This document shows positions 1 to 6,009 of a stretch of DNA of 26,030 nt, one piece after another. Source of the stretch: Streptosporangiaceae bacterium (GTDB taxonomy: Bacteria; Actinomycetota; Actinomycetes; Streptosporangiales; Streptosporangiaceae); the NCBI GenBank assembly GCA_030045175.1, contig JASIBM010000006.1, positions 1 to 26,030 on the forward strand, read 5' to 3'. Position numbers and translations under genes: made by a program. Numbering within the stretch: the stretch's first letter is position 1; every line of letters starts with the position of its first letter. The notes beneath the pieces were generated by a model. That model was given only the letters and a program-made list of their open reading frames with translations, was not told where the DNA came from and did not search any database.

Positions 1-49
1 GGCCTGCTGGGTACGTCCTAGCCTGGCCAGTCGCGATTACGCTGCTCTT

Positions 50-511
50 GTGCTCGTCTTGCGACAGATGATCGCGGCTGACCTCGACCAGGTGGCCGCG
101 CTCGAGCTCGCGTTGTTCGGCGAGGAAGCCTGGACCAGGCAGATGCTCGCCGACGAGCTCGCGCAGCAGCCCGCCAGCAGGCACTACCTCGTCGCAGTGC
201 AGGAGGGTGAGATCGCCGGCTACGCCGGCCTGCTCGGCGCTGGCTGGCAGGCCGACGTGCTCACCTTGGCGGTGGCGACGGACCACTGGGGACGCGGGAT
301 CGGCTCAGCGCTGCTTGAGGCACTGCTCAACGAGGCCGCCAGGCGCGGCTGCACCGAGGTGTTCCTTGAGGTCCGGACCGACAACAACCGGGCACAGCGC
401 CTGTACCGCAGGTACGACTTCACCGAGATCGGGATCAGGCGCGGCTACTACCAGCCGTCGGGCGCGGACGCGCTGGTGATGCGCCGCCTGGTCAGCACCG
501 AATCGTCCTGA
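50..511 (+). CDS. rimI: Ribosomal-protein-alanine N-acetyltransferase (RimI-like GNAT)
   Basis: This is a 153-residue GNAT acetyltransferase, the usual RimI length, which transfers acetyl from acetyl-CoA to protein N-termini. The N-terminal segment VLRQMIAADLDQVAALE and the acidic, Trp-containing stretch LFGEEAW at about 23-28 are typical of RimI. The acetyl-CoA loop is visible as HWGRGIGSALL at about 79-89, and LYRRYDFTEIGIRRGYY near the C-terminus is the classic RimI end. The start is GTG at 50; an ATG at 68 is possible and no strong ribosome-binding site distinguishes them. The 3' end overlaps the convergent methyltransferase by 20 bases. In other actinobacteria rimI sits between tsaB and tsaD just before groES; here tsaD is not in that place. 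The upstream gene is outside the window. Confidence 0.88.
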   Translation: MLVLRQMIAADLDQVAALELALFGEEAWTRQMLADELAQQPASRHYLVAVQEGEIAGYAGLLGAGWQADVLTLAVATDHWGRGIGSALLEALLNEAARRGCTEVFLEVRTDNNRAQRLYRRYDFTEIGIRRGYYQPSGADALVMRRLVSTESS

Positions 512-1376
512 TCACGAACGTGCAAATCGGCACGCTGAACTCACCGGCCGCGGTCTGCGGCGTGGCGGCCAGGTACGCCCGCACCCTGCCGAGCACGGCC
601 TCGCGCTCGGCAGGCTCCATCACCAGGAACATCGAGTGCGTGCGCATGGTCTCGATCAGCGAGTCGGCCGTCCTGACGTGGGAGTGCTCGAACTCGGCGT
701 CCTCAGGCGGGGCGAAGAGCTCGCGACCGGTCGCCAGCCAGGCGAATAGGTCTTCCTCGGTCGCCTGCTCGGCGAGCGTCGTGACCGTGGCCGCGGACTT
801 ACGACCGCTGGCCAGGTGCAGGCCAGCCACCCACTCGACCCGGTCATCCTCGGCGTTCCACAGGCCCGCGAACACGCCGCCCGGTGCGAGCACCCGCGCG
901 ATCTCGGGCATCGCGTGGTCCAGGTCGAACCAGTGCGCGGCCTGGCCGGCCAGCACGGCGTCGGCGCTGGCGTCGGAGAGCGGGATGGATTCAGCGCGCC
1001 CGGCCATGGCCGTCACGCCAGGTAGCTGGGCGCGGAGCTCGGCAAGCATGCCCGGGTCGGGCTCGACCGCGACGACGCTGACCGGCTGGCCCGCGATCCG
1101 CAGGGCGGCGAGCTGGGCGGTGAGCTTGCCTGTGCCCGCGCCGAGGTCGAGTATCCGAACCTGGTGAGCGGTGCTGACCTGGGGGGCCGACCCCCCGGAC
1201 CCCCCCGCGGTGCTGGCGATCGGCGCGAGCGCCCACTCGATAGCTGCGCTCGGGTAGCCCGGCCGGTGCTCGGCGTAGGCCGCGGCGGCGGCTCCGAAGG
1301 AGGAAGCCCGGCGGGCGATCTCGGGGTCAGCGAGCGACCCGGTGGCGTCGGTACTCACGACGGCGGGGTTGTCCAT
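492..1376 (-). CDS. Class I SAM-dependent methyltransferase
   Basis: A 294-residue Rossmann-type methyltransferase of the Methyltransf_11 kind; the substrate cannot be told. The N-terminal FGAAAAAYAEHRPGYP segment is typical of a widespread actinobacterial subfamily. SAM-binding motif I is ILDLGAGTGKL at about 75-85, followed by the acidic loop VVAVEPDPGML and the post-motif ESIPLSDASADAVLAGQAAHWFD. The C-terminal part is a helical substrate cap. A low-complexity insertion rich in Gly and Ser (about 53-64) precedes motif I. The ATG at 1376 has no strong Shine-Dalgarno sequence but has a TAGGGT box six bases upstream, so the mRNA may be leaderless. It is divergent from groES and occupies the position where tsaD is usually found. 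Confidence 0.85.
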   Translation of the reverse strand: MDNPAVVSTDATGSLADPEIARRASSFGAAAAAYAEHRPGYPSAAIEWALAPIASTAGGSGGSAPQVSTAHQVRILDLGAGTGKLTAQLAALRIAGQPVSVVAVEPDPGMLAELRAQLPGVTAMAGRAESIPLSDASADAVLAGQAAHWFDLDHAMPEIARVLAPGGVFAGLWNAEDDRVEWVAGLHLASGRKSAATVTTLAEQATEEDLFAWLATGRELFAPPEDAEFEHSHVRTADSLIETMRTHSMFLVMEPAEREAVLGRVRAYLAATPQTAAGEFSVPICTFVIRTIRC

Positions 1377-1382
1377 ATGCGC

Positions 1383-1388
1383 ACCCTA
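1383..1388 (-). promoter_or_regulatory. Probable -10 box of a leaderless methyltransferase mRNA
   Basis: TAGGGT on the minus strand ends six bases before the ATG at 1376, matching the TANNNT -10 consensus and the spacing expected if transcription begins at the start codon. No convincing -35 was found. Confidence 0.35.
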
Positions 1389-1436
1389 ACCGCGCGTCAT
1401 GAGCGAGCCGGACGTGGCCGATCCTGGGCGAGCGGT

Positions 1437-1465
1437 TTGACGCAACCGGGCGTGGGCGCTAACGT
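1437..1465 (+). promoter_or_regulatory. groES-groEL promoter (-35 TTGACG, -10 TAACGT)
   Basis: TTGACG at 1437-1442 and TAACGT at 1460-1465 are separated by 17 bases, a good vegetative sigma-factor promoter. The predicted transcription start falls at or just before the CIRCE operator, so bound repressor would block initiation. Confidence 0.7.
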
Positions 1466-1471
1466 GCGGGC

Positions 1472-1498
1472 TTGGCACTCGATGGTGTAGAGTGCTAA
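1472..1498 (+). promoter_or_regulatory. CIRCE operator (HrcA site)
   Basis: The arms TTGGCACTC (1472-1480) and GAGTGCTAA (1490-1498) are separated by exactly nine bases. This is the CIRCE inverted repeat with a single change from the TTAGCACTC consensus. HrcA binds CIRCE and represses groESL until heat shock. hrcA itself is not in this window. Confidence 0.93.
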
Positions 1499-1594
1499 CG
1501 CGACGAGGTTGGTCTGGCACCCGCGACGGCAGGCCCCATGGTCGCCTCTCTAGTAACTCAGCTAGCCCTTTCCAAAAAAGGGGGAGGTCAGATC

Positions 1595-1906
1595 GTGACG
1601 ACCGCCACCAAGGTTGTTATCAAGCCGCTTGAGGACCGGATCGTGGTGCGCCCGCTCGACGCCGAGCAGACCACCGCATCCGGGCTTGTGATTCCCGACA
1701 CCGCCAAGGAGAAGCCCCAGGAGGGCGAGGTCATCGCCGTTGGACCAGGCCGGTTCGACGACGCTGGCGCCAAGCGCGTCCCGATGGACGTCAAGGTCGG
1801 CGATGTCGTGCTGTACAGCAAGTACGGCGGCACCGAAGTGAAGTACGCGGGCGAGGAGTACCTGGTGCTCTCCGCCCGTGACGTGCTCGCGGTCATCGAG
1901 AAGTAG
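1595..1906 (+). CDS. groES: Co-chaperonin GroES (Hsp10)
   Basis: GroES forms the heptameric lid of the GroEL folding chamber in the cytoplasm. The 103-residue product has the expected length and motifs: VVIKPLEDRIVVRPLDAEQTTASGLVIPDTAKEKPQEGEVIAVGPG, including the mobile loop (about 20-33) and the dome-forming centre, then GDVVLYSKYGGTEVKYAGEEYLVLSARDVLAVIEK. I chose the GTG at 1595 because a strong GGGGGAGG lies seven bases upstream and the protein then begins at the family's usual point. An upstream ATG at 1538 would add 19 unrelated residues. A small CCCTTT/AAAGGG stem (1566-1571 with 1577-1582) sits right before the ribosome-binding site. It is first in the operon with groEL, under CIRCE control. 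Confidence 0.97.
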   Translation: MTTATKVVIKPLEDRIVVRPLDAEQTTASGLVIPDTAKEKPQEGEVIAVGPGRFDDAGAKRVPMDVKVGDVVLYSKYGGTEVKYAGEEYLVLSARDVLAVIEK

Positions 1907-1919
1907 CGAGCGCGTCGCC

Positions 1920-1973
1920 CGCCGCCCCGGGCCGGCAGCTCCCCGGAGGCGGGGCTGGCAGCCCGGGGCGGCG
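1920..1973 (+). other. Large stem-loop between groES and groEL
   Basis: A perfect 13-bp stem pairs CGCCGCCCCGGGC (1920-1932) with GCCCGGGGCGGCG (1961-1973) around a 28-base loop that can fold further. It lies 13 bases after the groES stop and about 80 bases before the groEL start, with no T run after it. It could attenuate, stabilise or mark a processing site in the groES-groEL mRNA, giving unequal output of the two proteins. The following 1990-2040 stretch is AT-rich for this genome. Confidence 0.6.
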
Positions 1974-2052
1974 GCGTGCCAGTTCGAAGCTGGCCGTAAA
2001 CCATTTAAACCAATGACTTAAACACATCCGAGACGATCAGCCGAGGTGCTGC

Positions 2053-3672
2053 ATGGCCAAGAGCCTGGATTTCGATGAGGAAGCGCGACGGGCGCTTGAG
2101 CGCGGGGTGGACAAGCTCGCCGACGCCGTCAAGGTGACGCTCGGCCCGAGGGGCCGCAACGTCGTCATCGACAAGAAGTGGGGCGCTCCTACCATCACCA
2201 ACGACGGCGTGACCGTCGCCCGTGAGATCGAGCTGGAGAGCGCGCAGGAGAACCTGGGAGCGCAGCTCGCCAAGGAAGTCGCCACGAAGACCAATGACGT
2301 CGCGGGCGACGGCACGACCACGGCGACCGTGCTGGCGCAGGCGATGGTGCACGAGGGCTTGCGCTCGGTGGCGGCGGGGGCCAACCCCATGTCGCTCAAG
2401 CGCGGGATCGACCTCGCCGCTAGCTCGGTATCCGAGCGGCTGCTCAAGAGCGCTCGCGAGGTAGAGGAGCGCGGCGAGATCGCGAACGTCGCCACGATCT
2501 CCGCCCAGGACGCCAAGGTGGGCGCGATCATCGCCGACGCATTCGACAAGGTCGGCAAGGATGGCGTCATCACGGTCGAGGAATCGCCGACGATGGGCCT
2601 CGAGCTGGAGTTCACCGAGGGCTTGCAGTTCGACAAGGGCTACATCTCGGCCTACTTCATCACCGACCAGGAGCGGATGGAGGCGGTGCTCGAAGACGCC
2701 TATGTGCTGCTGCACAACGGCAAGATCTCCTCGATGAGCGACCTGCTGCCGCTGCTCGAGCAGGTTGCCCAGGCACGCAAGCCGATGCTGATCGTCGCCG
2801 AGGACGTGGACGGCGAGGCGCTGTCCACCCTGGTGGTCAACAAGATCCGCGGGCTGCTCAACGTCGCCGCGGTCAAGGCGCCAGGGTTCGGCGACCGGCG
2901 CAAGGCGATGCTCGAGGACATGGCGATCCAGACCGGTGGCCGGGTCATCAGCGAGGAGGTCGGGCTGAAGCTCGAGCTTGCCGAGCTTGACATGCTCGGT
3001 AAGGCCAGGCGCGTGACTGTCACCAAGGACACGACGACCATCGTCGATGGCGCGGGCGACCAGGAAGCGATCAATGACAGGATCCGCCAGCTCAAGGCCG
3101 AGATCGAGGCGTCCACCTCGGACTGGGACAAGGAGAAGCTGCAAGAGCGGGTGGCGAAGTTGTCTGGCGGTGTGGCCGTGCTCCGCGCCGGGGCGGCGAC
3201 CGAGGTTGAGCTCAAGGAGAAGAAGCACCGCCTTGAGGACGCGATCTCGGCCACGCGGGCTGCGATCGAGGAAGGCATCATCGCCGGCGGCGGCAGCGCG
3301 CTGATCCAGGCCGCGGCCGGGCTCGACGACCTCGGCCTGTCCGGGGACGAGGCCACCGGGGTCGGCATCGTCCGCAAGGCGCTGCTCGAGCCCGGCAGGT
3401 GGATCGCGCTCAACGCGGGCGCCGAGGGCGGCGTCGTGGTCGCCGCCATCGCCGACCTGCCAGTGGGCCACGGCTACAACGCCGAGACCGGCGAGTACGG
3501 TGACCTCGTCGCGCAGGGCGTGATCGACCCGGTGAAGGTGACCAGGTCGGCTGTGCAGAACGCCGCGTCCATCGCGGGCATGCTGCTGACCACCGAAGCC
3601 GTGGTGACCGACAAGCCGGAGCCGCAGGCTGCCGAGGCTGGGCACGGCCACGGCCACGGTCACGCGCACTGA
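2053..3672 (+). CDS. groEL: Chaperonin GroEL (Hsp60), GroEL1-type with His-rich tail
   Basis: The product is a 539-residue chaperonin that forms the double-ring ATP-driven folding chamber with GroES. The start MAKSLDFDEEARRALERGVDKLADAVKVTLGP is canonical, the ATPase motif GDGTTTATVLAQ is at 85-96, and the equatorial C-terminal segment includes EEGIIAGGGSAL. The tail ends in GHGHGHGHAH rather than the Gly-Gly-Met repeats of the main housekeeping GroEL. A His-rich tail on the copy next to groES is the mark of actinobacterial GroEL1, so a second groEL is expected elsewhere. The ATG at 2053 has GAGG seven bases upstream. It is cotranscribed with groES and followed by a strong hairpin. Confidence 0.96.
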   Translation: MAKSLDFDEEARRALERGVDKLADAVKVTLGPRGRNVVIDKKWGAPTITNDGVTVAREIELESAQENLGAQLAKEVATKTNDVAGDGTTTATVLAQAMVHEGLRSVAAGANPMSLKRGIDLAASSVSERLLKSAREVEERGEIANVATISAQDAKVGAIIADAFDKVGKDGVITVEESPTMGLELEFTEGLQFDKGYISAYFITDQERMEAVLEDAYVLLHNGKISSMSDLLPLLEQVAQARKPMLIVAEDVDGEALSTLVVNKIRGLLNVAAVKAPGFGDRRKAMLEDMAIQTGGRVISEEVGLKLELAELDMLGKARRVTVTKDTTTIVDGAGDQEAINDRIRQLKAEIEASTSDWDKEKLQERVAKLSGGVAVLRAGAATEVELKEKKHRLEDAISATRAAIEEGIIAGGGSALIQAAAGLDDLGLSGDEATGVGIVRKALLEPGRWIALNAGAEGGVVVAAIADLPVGHGYNAETGEYGDLVAQGVIDPVKVTRSAVQNAASIAGMLLTTEAVVTDKPEPQAAEAGHGHGHGHAH

Positions 3673-3694
3673 CCTGCACTGACTGATCGGCTCA

Positions 3695-3738
3695 CGCGGT
3701 GGCCCGGGGAGTTCGTCGTGGCTCCCCGGGCCACCGCG
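3695..3738. terminator. Bidirectional terminator hairpin after groEL
   Basis: A perfect 17-bp stem (3695-3711 with 3722-3738) encloses a 10-base loop between convergent groEL and trpS copy 1. It has no T tract, as is usual for GC-rich actinobacterial terminators. The palindromic element at 3740-3792 follows immediately. Confidence 0.75.
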
Positions 3739-3739
3739 C

Positions 3740-3792
3740 CATGATCACGGACGATCCTTGGCGCTTCCTGCAAACGGGAGTCCGTGGTAATG
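3740..3792. repeat. CATGATC-ended palindromic element, copy 1
   Basis: This 53-bp element begins CATGATCACGGAC and ends GTCCGTGGTAATG, nearly complementary arms. It resembles the copies at 17225-17277 and 23298-23349 in length, end sequence and, with copy 3, central sequence. It overlaps the 3' end of trpS copy 1: the last 15 codons and the TGA stop of that gene lie in it. Confidence 0.7.
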
Positions 3793-4821
3793 CCGCGCGG
3801 GTGACCGCAGGCCGCAGGCGCGGTACGCCTGGGCCAGCTTGCGTGCCGCGATCGCCCTGGCACGCTCGGCGCCCTGGGTGAGCAGCCTGGCTAGCCGAGG
3901 GCGGTCGTCGGTGATCTCGCGGTACCGGGCCTGGATGCCGGTGAGGCGTTCGGCGACCACGTCGGCGACCGCGTCCTTCAGCGCACCGTACCTGGCGCCG
4001 TCGAAGCGCTCCCGGCTGTGCGCCCGCGTGGTCCCGGTCAGGCACTCGAGGATGGTCAGCAGGTTGTCCACCCCAGGTGCTAGGGGGGCATCGAAGCTCA
4101 CGGCAGGCTGAGAGTCGGTGACCGCCCGCATGATCGCCTTGCGCGCCCGGTCTGGCGGGTCGAGCAAGGCGACCGCGTGACCAGGCTGGCGGGCGGCCAC
4201 GCTCTTGCTCATCTTGGCCGTCGGGTCGTCCAGGCCCATGATCCTGCTGCCCGGCCCGCGGGCCAGGACGTCAGGAACCTTGAACGTCGTGCCGCCGAAC
4301 AGCGAGTTGAAGCGCCGTGCGATGTCGCGGGTCATCTCCACGTGCTGGTGCTGATCCTCACCGACCGGGACGTAATCGGCGTCGTACATCAAGATGTCGG
4401 CAGCCTGAAGCGCCGGGTAGCACAGCAGCCCTGCCCCGACTCCCGCGTCGACGTCGGCGATCTTGCCCTTCGTCTTGAACTGGGTCGAGCGCTCGAGCCA
4501 GGAGACCGGCGTCGCGCAGATCATCAGCCAGCCGAGTTGCGCGTGCTCAGGCACGTCCGACTGGACGAACAAGGTGGACAGGTCCGGGTCGATCCCGCAC
4601 GCGATGTACAGCGCGATGATCTCCTCCGCGCGGGCGCGCAGGCTCTCGCCAGCGACGACCTCAGGGATCGTGAGCGCGTGCAGGTCGGCTACGAACAGGA
4701 AGTTCTCGTACTGGTCCTGGTTGTCCGCCCACAGGCTGATTGCCCCGATGTAGTTGCCGATGTGCAGGCGCCCGGTCGCGGTGATGCCGCTGAGAACTCG
4801 TTTTCTGCCGGCCGATGTCAT
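3745..4821 (-). CDS. trpS: Tryptophanyl-tRNA synthetase, auxiliary-type copy 1
   Basis: It charges tRNA-Trp with tryptophan using ATP. The 358-residue class I synthetase shows LSGITATGRLHIGNYIGA at 10-27 (HIGH-type motif), VADLHALT at 44-51, VPVGEDQHQHVEMTRDIARRFN at 151-172 and KMSKS at 203-207, so all catalytic elements are present. The ATG at 4821 has GGGAG five bases upstream. Its sequence is clearly different from the second TrpRS at 16211-17215, which is the one resembling the mycobacterial housekeeping enzyme. In Streptomyces an auxiliary indolmycin-resistant TrpRS is controlled by ribosome-mediated attenuation, and this gene has a Trp-containing leader peptide at 4944-4997. The auxiliary role is inferred. 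The C-terminal HYHGLPFAGSAKDRP is encoded by a palindromic repeat. Confidence 0.95.
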   Translation of the reverse strand: MTSAGRKRVLSGITATGRLHIGNYIGAISLWADNQDQYENFLFVADLHALTIPEVVAGESLRARAEEIIALYIACGIDPDLSTLFVQSDVPEHAQLGWLMICATPVSWLERSTQFKTKGKIADVDAGVGAGLLCYPALQAADILMYDADYVPVGEDQHQHVEMTRDIARRFNSLFGGTTFKVPDVLARGPGSRIMGLDDPTAKMSKSVAARQPGHAVALLDPPDRARKAIMRAVTDSQPAVSFDAPLAPGVDNLLTILECLTGTTRAHSRERFDGARYGALKDAVADVVAERLTGIQARYREITDDRPRLARLLTQGAERARAIAARKLAQAYRACGLRSPARHYHGLPFAGSAKDRP

Positions 4822-4943
4822 GGTTTCTCCCTGCCGCACGCCAGGACGCGTGCGTGACCGAGGTTTGGTTGGTTCGCTGACCGCTGGGCGAGGCGATCCG
4901 GTTGCCCTTCGCCCGTTTCTTGCTGGCGGGGTTTACGGACGCG
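4822..4943 (-). promoter_or_regulatory. trpS leader RNA, candidate attenuator
   Basis: The 122 bases between the leader peptide stop and trpS hold two hairpins on the minus strand: GGGCGA/TCGCCC (4909-4914 with 4886-4891) and CGCACGC/GCGTGCG (4848-4854 with 4835-4841). The latter ends three bases before the trpS ribosome-binding site. The CGCAC in its first arm could alternatively pair with GTGCG inside the leader peptide coding region. No T run follows, so control could be by transcription termination or by masking translation initiation. The pairing scheme is inferred by eye. Confidence 0.45.
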
Positions 4944-4997
4944 TCAGTGCGAGATCGCGCACTTAACGGCGATCTGAGGACGCCATCGCCAGCTCAT
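4944..4997 (-). CDS. Trp-codon leader peptide of trpS (MSWRWRPQIAVKCAISH)
   Basis: This is a 17-codon open frame in the 5' leader of trpS copy 1, with a strong GAGGTGG ribosome-binding site six bases before its ATG. Two of its first five codons are TGG, in the pattern Trp-Arg-Trp; Trp is rare, so this is the usual mark of an attenuation leader sensing charged tRNA-Trp. A GGCGAT/ATCGCC stem (4985-4990 with 4968-4973) overlaps the Trp codons, and an AGTGCG/CGCACT stem (4958-4963 with 4946-4951) overlaps the end of the frame. Low Trp-tRNA would stall the ribosome here and change the downstream folding. The peptide itself probably has no other job. The frame also extends upstream without a stop, so the start rests on the ribosome-binding site. 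Confidence 0.65.
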   Translation of the reverse strand: MSWRWRPQIAVKCAISH

Positions 4998-5067
4998 CTG
5001 GTACCACCTCGGCAGGGCTTCTCGCGATCGCGGAAGCAGGGCCTGGGCCGCGCGGCACTCACGCAGG

Positions 5068-5110
5068 AGCGCCCGCGGTTGTAGTTTACCCGAATCAGGA
5101 CGCGGGCGCT
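5068..5110. promoter_or_regulatory. Inverted repeat around the likely trpS -10 box
   Basis: The arms AGCGCCCGCG (5068-5077) and CGCGGGCGCT (5101-5110) form a perfect 10-bp inverted repeat with a 23-base centre. The centre holds TAAACT on the minus strand at 5088-5083, a good -10 box for the trpS leader transcript, and the DUF1275 stop codon. It may be the DUF1275 terminator, an operator, or both. Confidence 0.4.
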
Positions 5111-5811
5111 TTATCGCCCGTGGCCGGCTGATCAAGGCGCCTGGACTCGTGCGTCGACCAAAAGGCCAGTCCGAGGGTAATGACGACGACCGAGCCAATG
5201 AGCAAGGTCACCCCCGCCCCGGTGTGGCGGAATGCGAGCGCGCCAGCGAAGGCGCCGGCCAGCATCGCCGCGACGGCCGCGCCCCGCCGAACCGCGTTCG
5301 GATTGGTGCCGCCCGCCAGCGTAGAGTCCGACGCCAGACCGGTCAGCGTCAGGGTCAGCACGGTGGTGGTCAGGTCGGGCACGGCGAGCCTGCGGATCGT
5401 GGCGTTGCGCACGCCCATACCGACTCCGAGCACGGCGATGACCGCGTAGCGCGGCCAGCCTGCCGACACGGTGGTGGTCGCGAAGGCGATGATCGCGGCG
5501 ACGCCGGTGACCACGCCTTCTGCCGTCATGGCCAGGACGAGCAGGCGGCGCCGCGATGCTAGCGCCCGCGCTGCTCGCCCGGCCGCTACCGCCCCGGCAA
5601 GGAACGCGCCGAGCGATGTGAGGCAGGCTGTCGCGGAAAAGCCCGAGGCGCCGGCCGCGGCGAAGCCGAGCAGGACAATGTTCCCTGTCATGTTCGCGGT
5701 GAAGACGTGTCCAAGTCCGAGGTAGCTGACGGCGTCGACCAAGCCACTGACGGCCGTCATGGTGACGAGTGTCGTGAGCAAGAACCTGTCAGGCCGGCCT
5801 GTTGTCGTCAT
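5095..5811 (-). CDS. DUF1275 (YoaK-like) integral membrane protein
   Basis: The product is a 238-residue membrane protein with about six hydrophobic segments. The N-terminal signature GLVDAVSYLGLGHVFTANMTGN at about 19-40 identifies the DUF1275 family, whose function is unknown. Further segments are LLGFAAAGASGFSATACLTSLGAFLAGAVAAG, VLAMTAEGVVTGVAAIIAFA, YAVIAVLGVGMGVRNATIRRLAV and a C-terminal VTLLIGSVVVITLGLAFW. The ATG at 5811 has only a short GGG just before it. It lies upstream of trpS on the same strand, but trpS appears to have its own promoter. The region between it and the divergent DUF429 gene holds a dispersed repeat. Confidence 0.88.
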   Translation of the reverse strand: MTTTGRPDRFLLTTLVTMTAVSGLVDAVSYLGLGHVFTANMTGNIVLLGFAAAGASGFSATACLTSLGAFLAGAVAAGRAARALASRRRLLVLAMTAEGVVTGVAAIIAFATTTVSAGWPRYAVIAVLGVGMGVRNATIRRLAVPDLTTTVLTLTLTGLASDSTLAGGTNPNAVRRGAAVAAMLAGAFAGALAFRHTGAGVTLLIGSVVVITLGLAFWSTHESRRLDQPATGDKAPAS

Positions 5812-5853
5812 GCCCTACATAGTGGCAACATGCCTGCCTGAGTCGCAGGCAAC

Positions 5854-6007
5854 GAGCGGGAAGACCCTGCGCGGTCGAGCCGAAGGCGGAGCCGGAGGCG
5901 AGAGCGCGCGAGCGAGCCGTAGGGCGCCGGCGCCGCCTGGACTGAGGAGCGGTGTTTGCGACGAGGGAAGGCGGCGCCTCAAAAGGCGCCCGGAGGCGAG
6001 CGGGAAG
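5854..6007. repeat. GC-rich dispersed repeat (about 145 bp), copy A
   Basis: This stretch closely matches the tandem copies at 25766-26030, with shared blocks such as GGCGGAGCCGGAGGCGAG, GAGCGAGCCGTAGGG and GCCTGGACTGAGGAGCG. It carries a conserved hairpin GGCGCCT-CAAA-AGGCGCC at 5973-5990. The motif GAGCGGGAAG occurs at both ends, 144 bases apart. The right end supplies the purine-rich sequence directly before the DUF429 start codon. Confidence 0.85.
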
Positions 6008-6009
6008 AG

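Noticed and set aside
2005..3669. Long minus-strand frame opposite groEL (554 codons)
   Set aside because: It is the mirror of a highly biased GC-rich gene; the product has no recognisable family, and groEL on the other strand is certain.
4998..5015. T-box-like AGGTGGTACC sequence on the minus strand upstream of trpS
   Set aside because: It lacks the full T-box consensus, its TGGT would not match the G discriminator base of bacterial tRNA-Trp, and there is no room for a specifier stem before it. It is better explained as the ribosome-binding site of the leader peptide.
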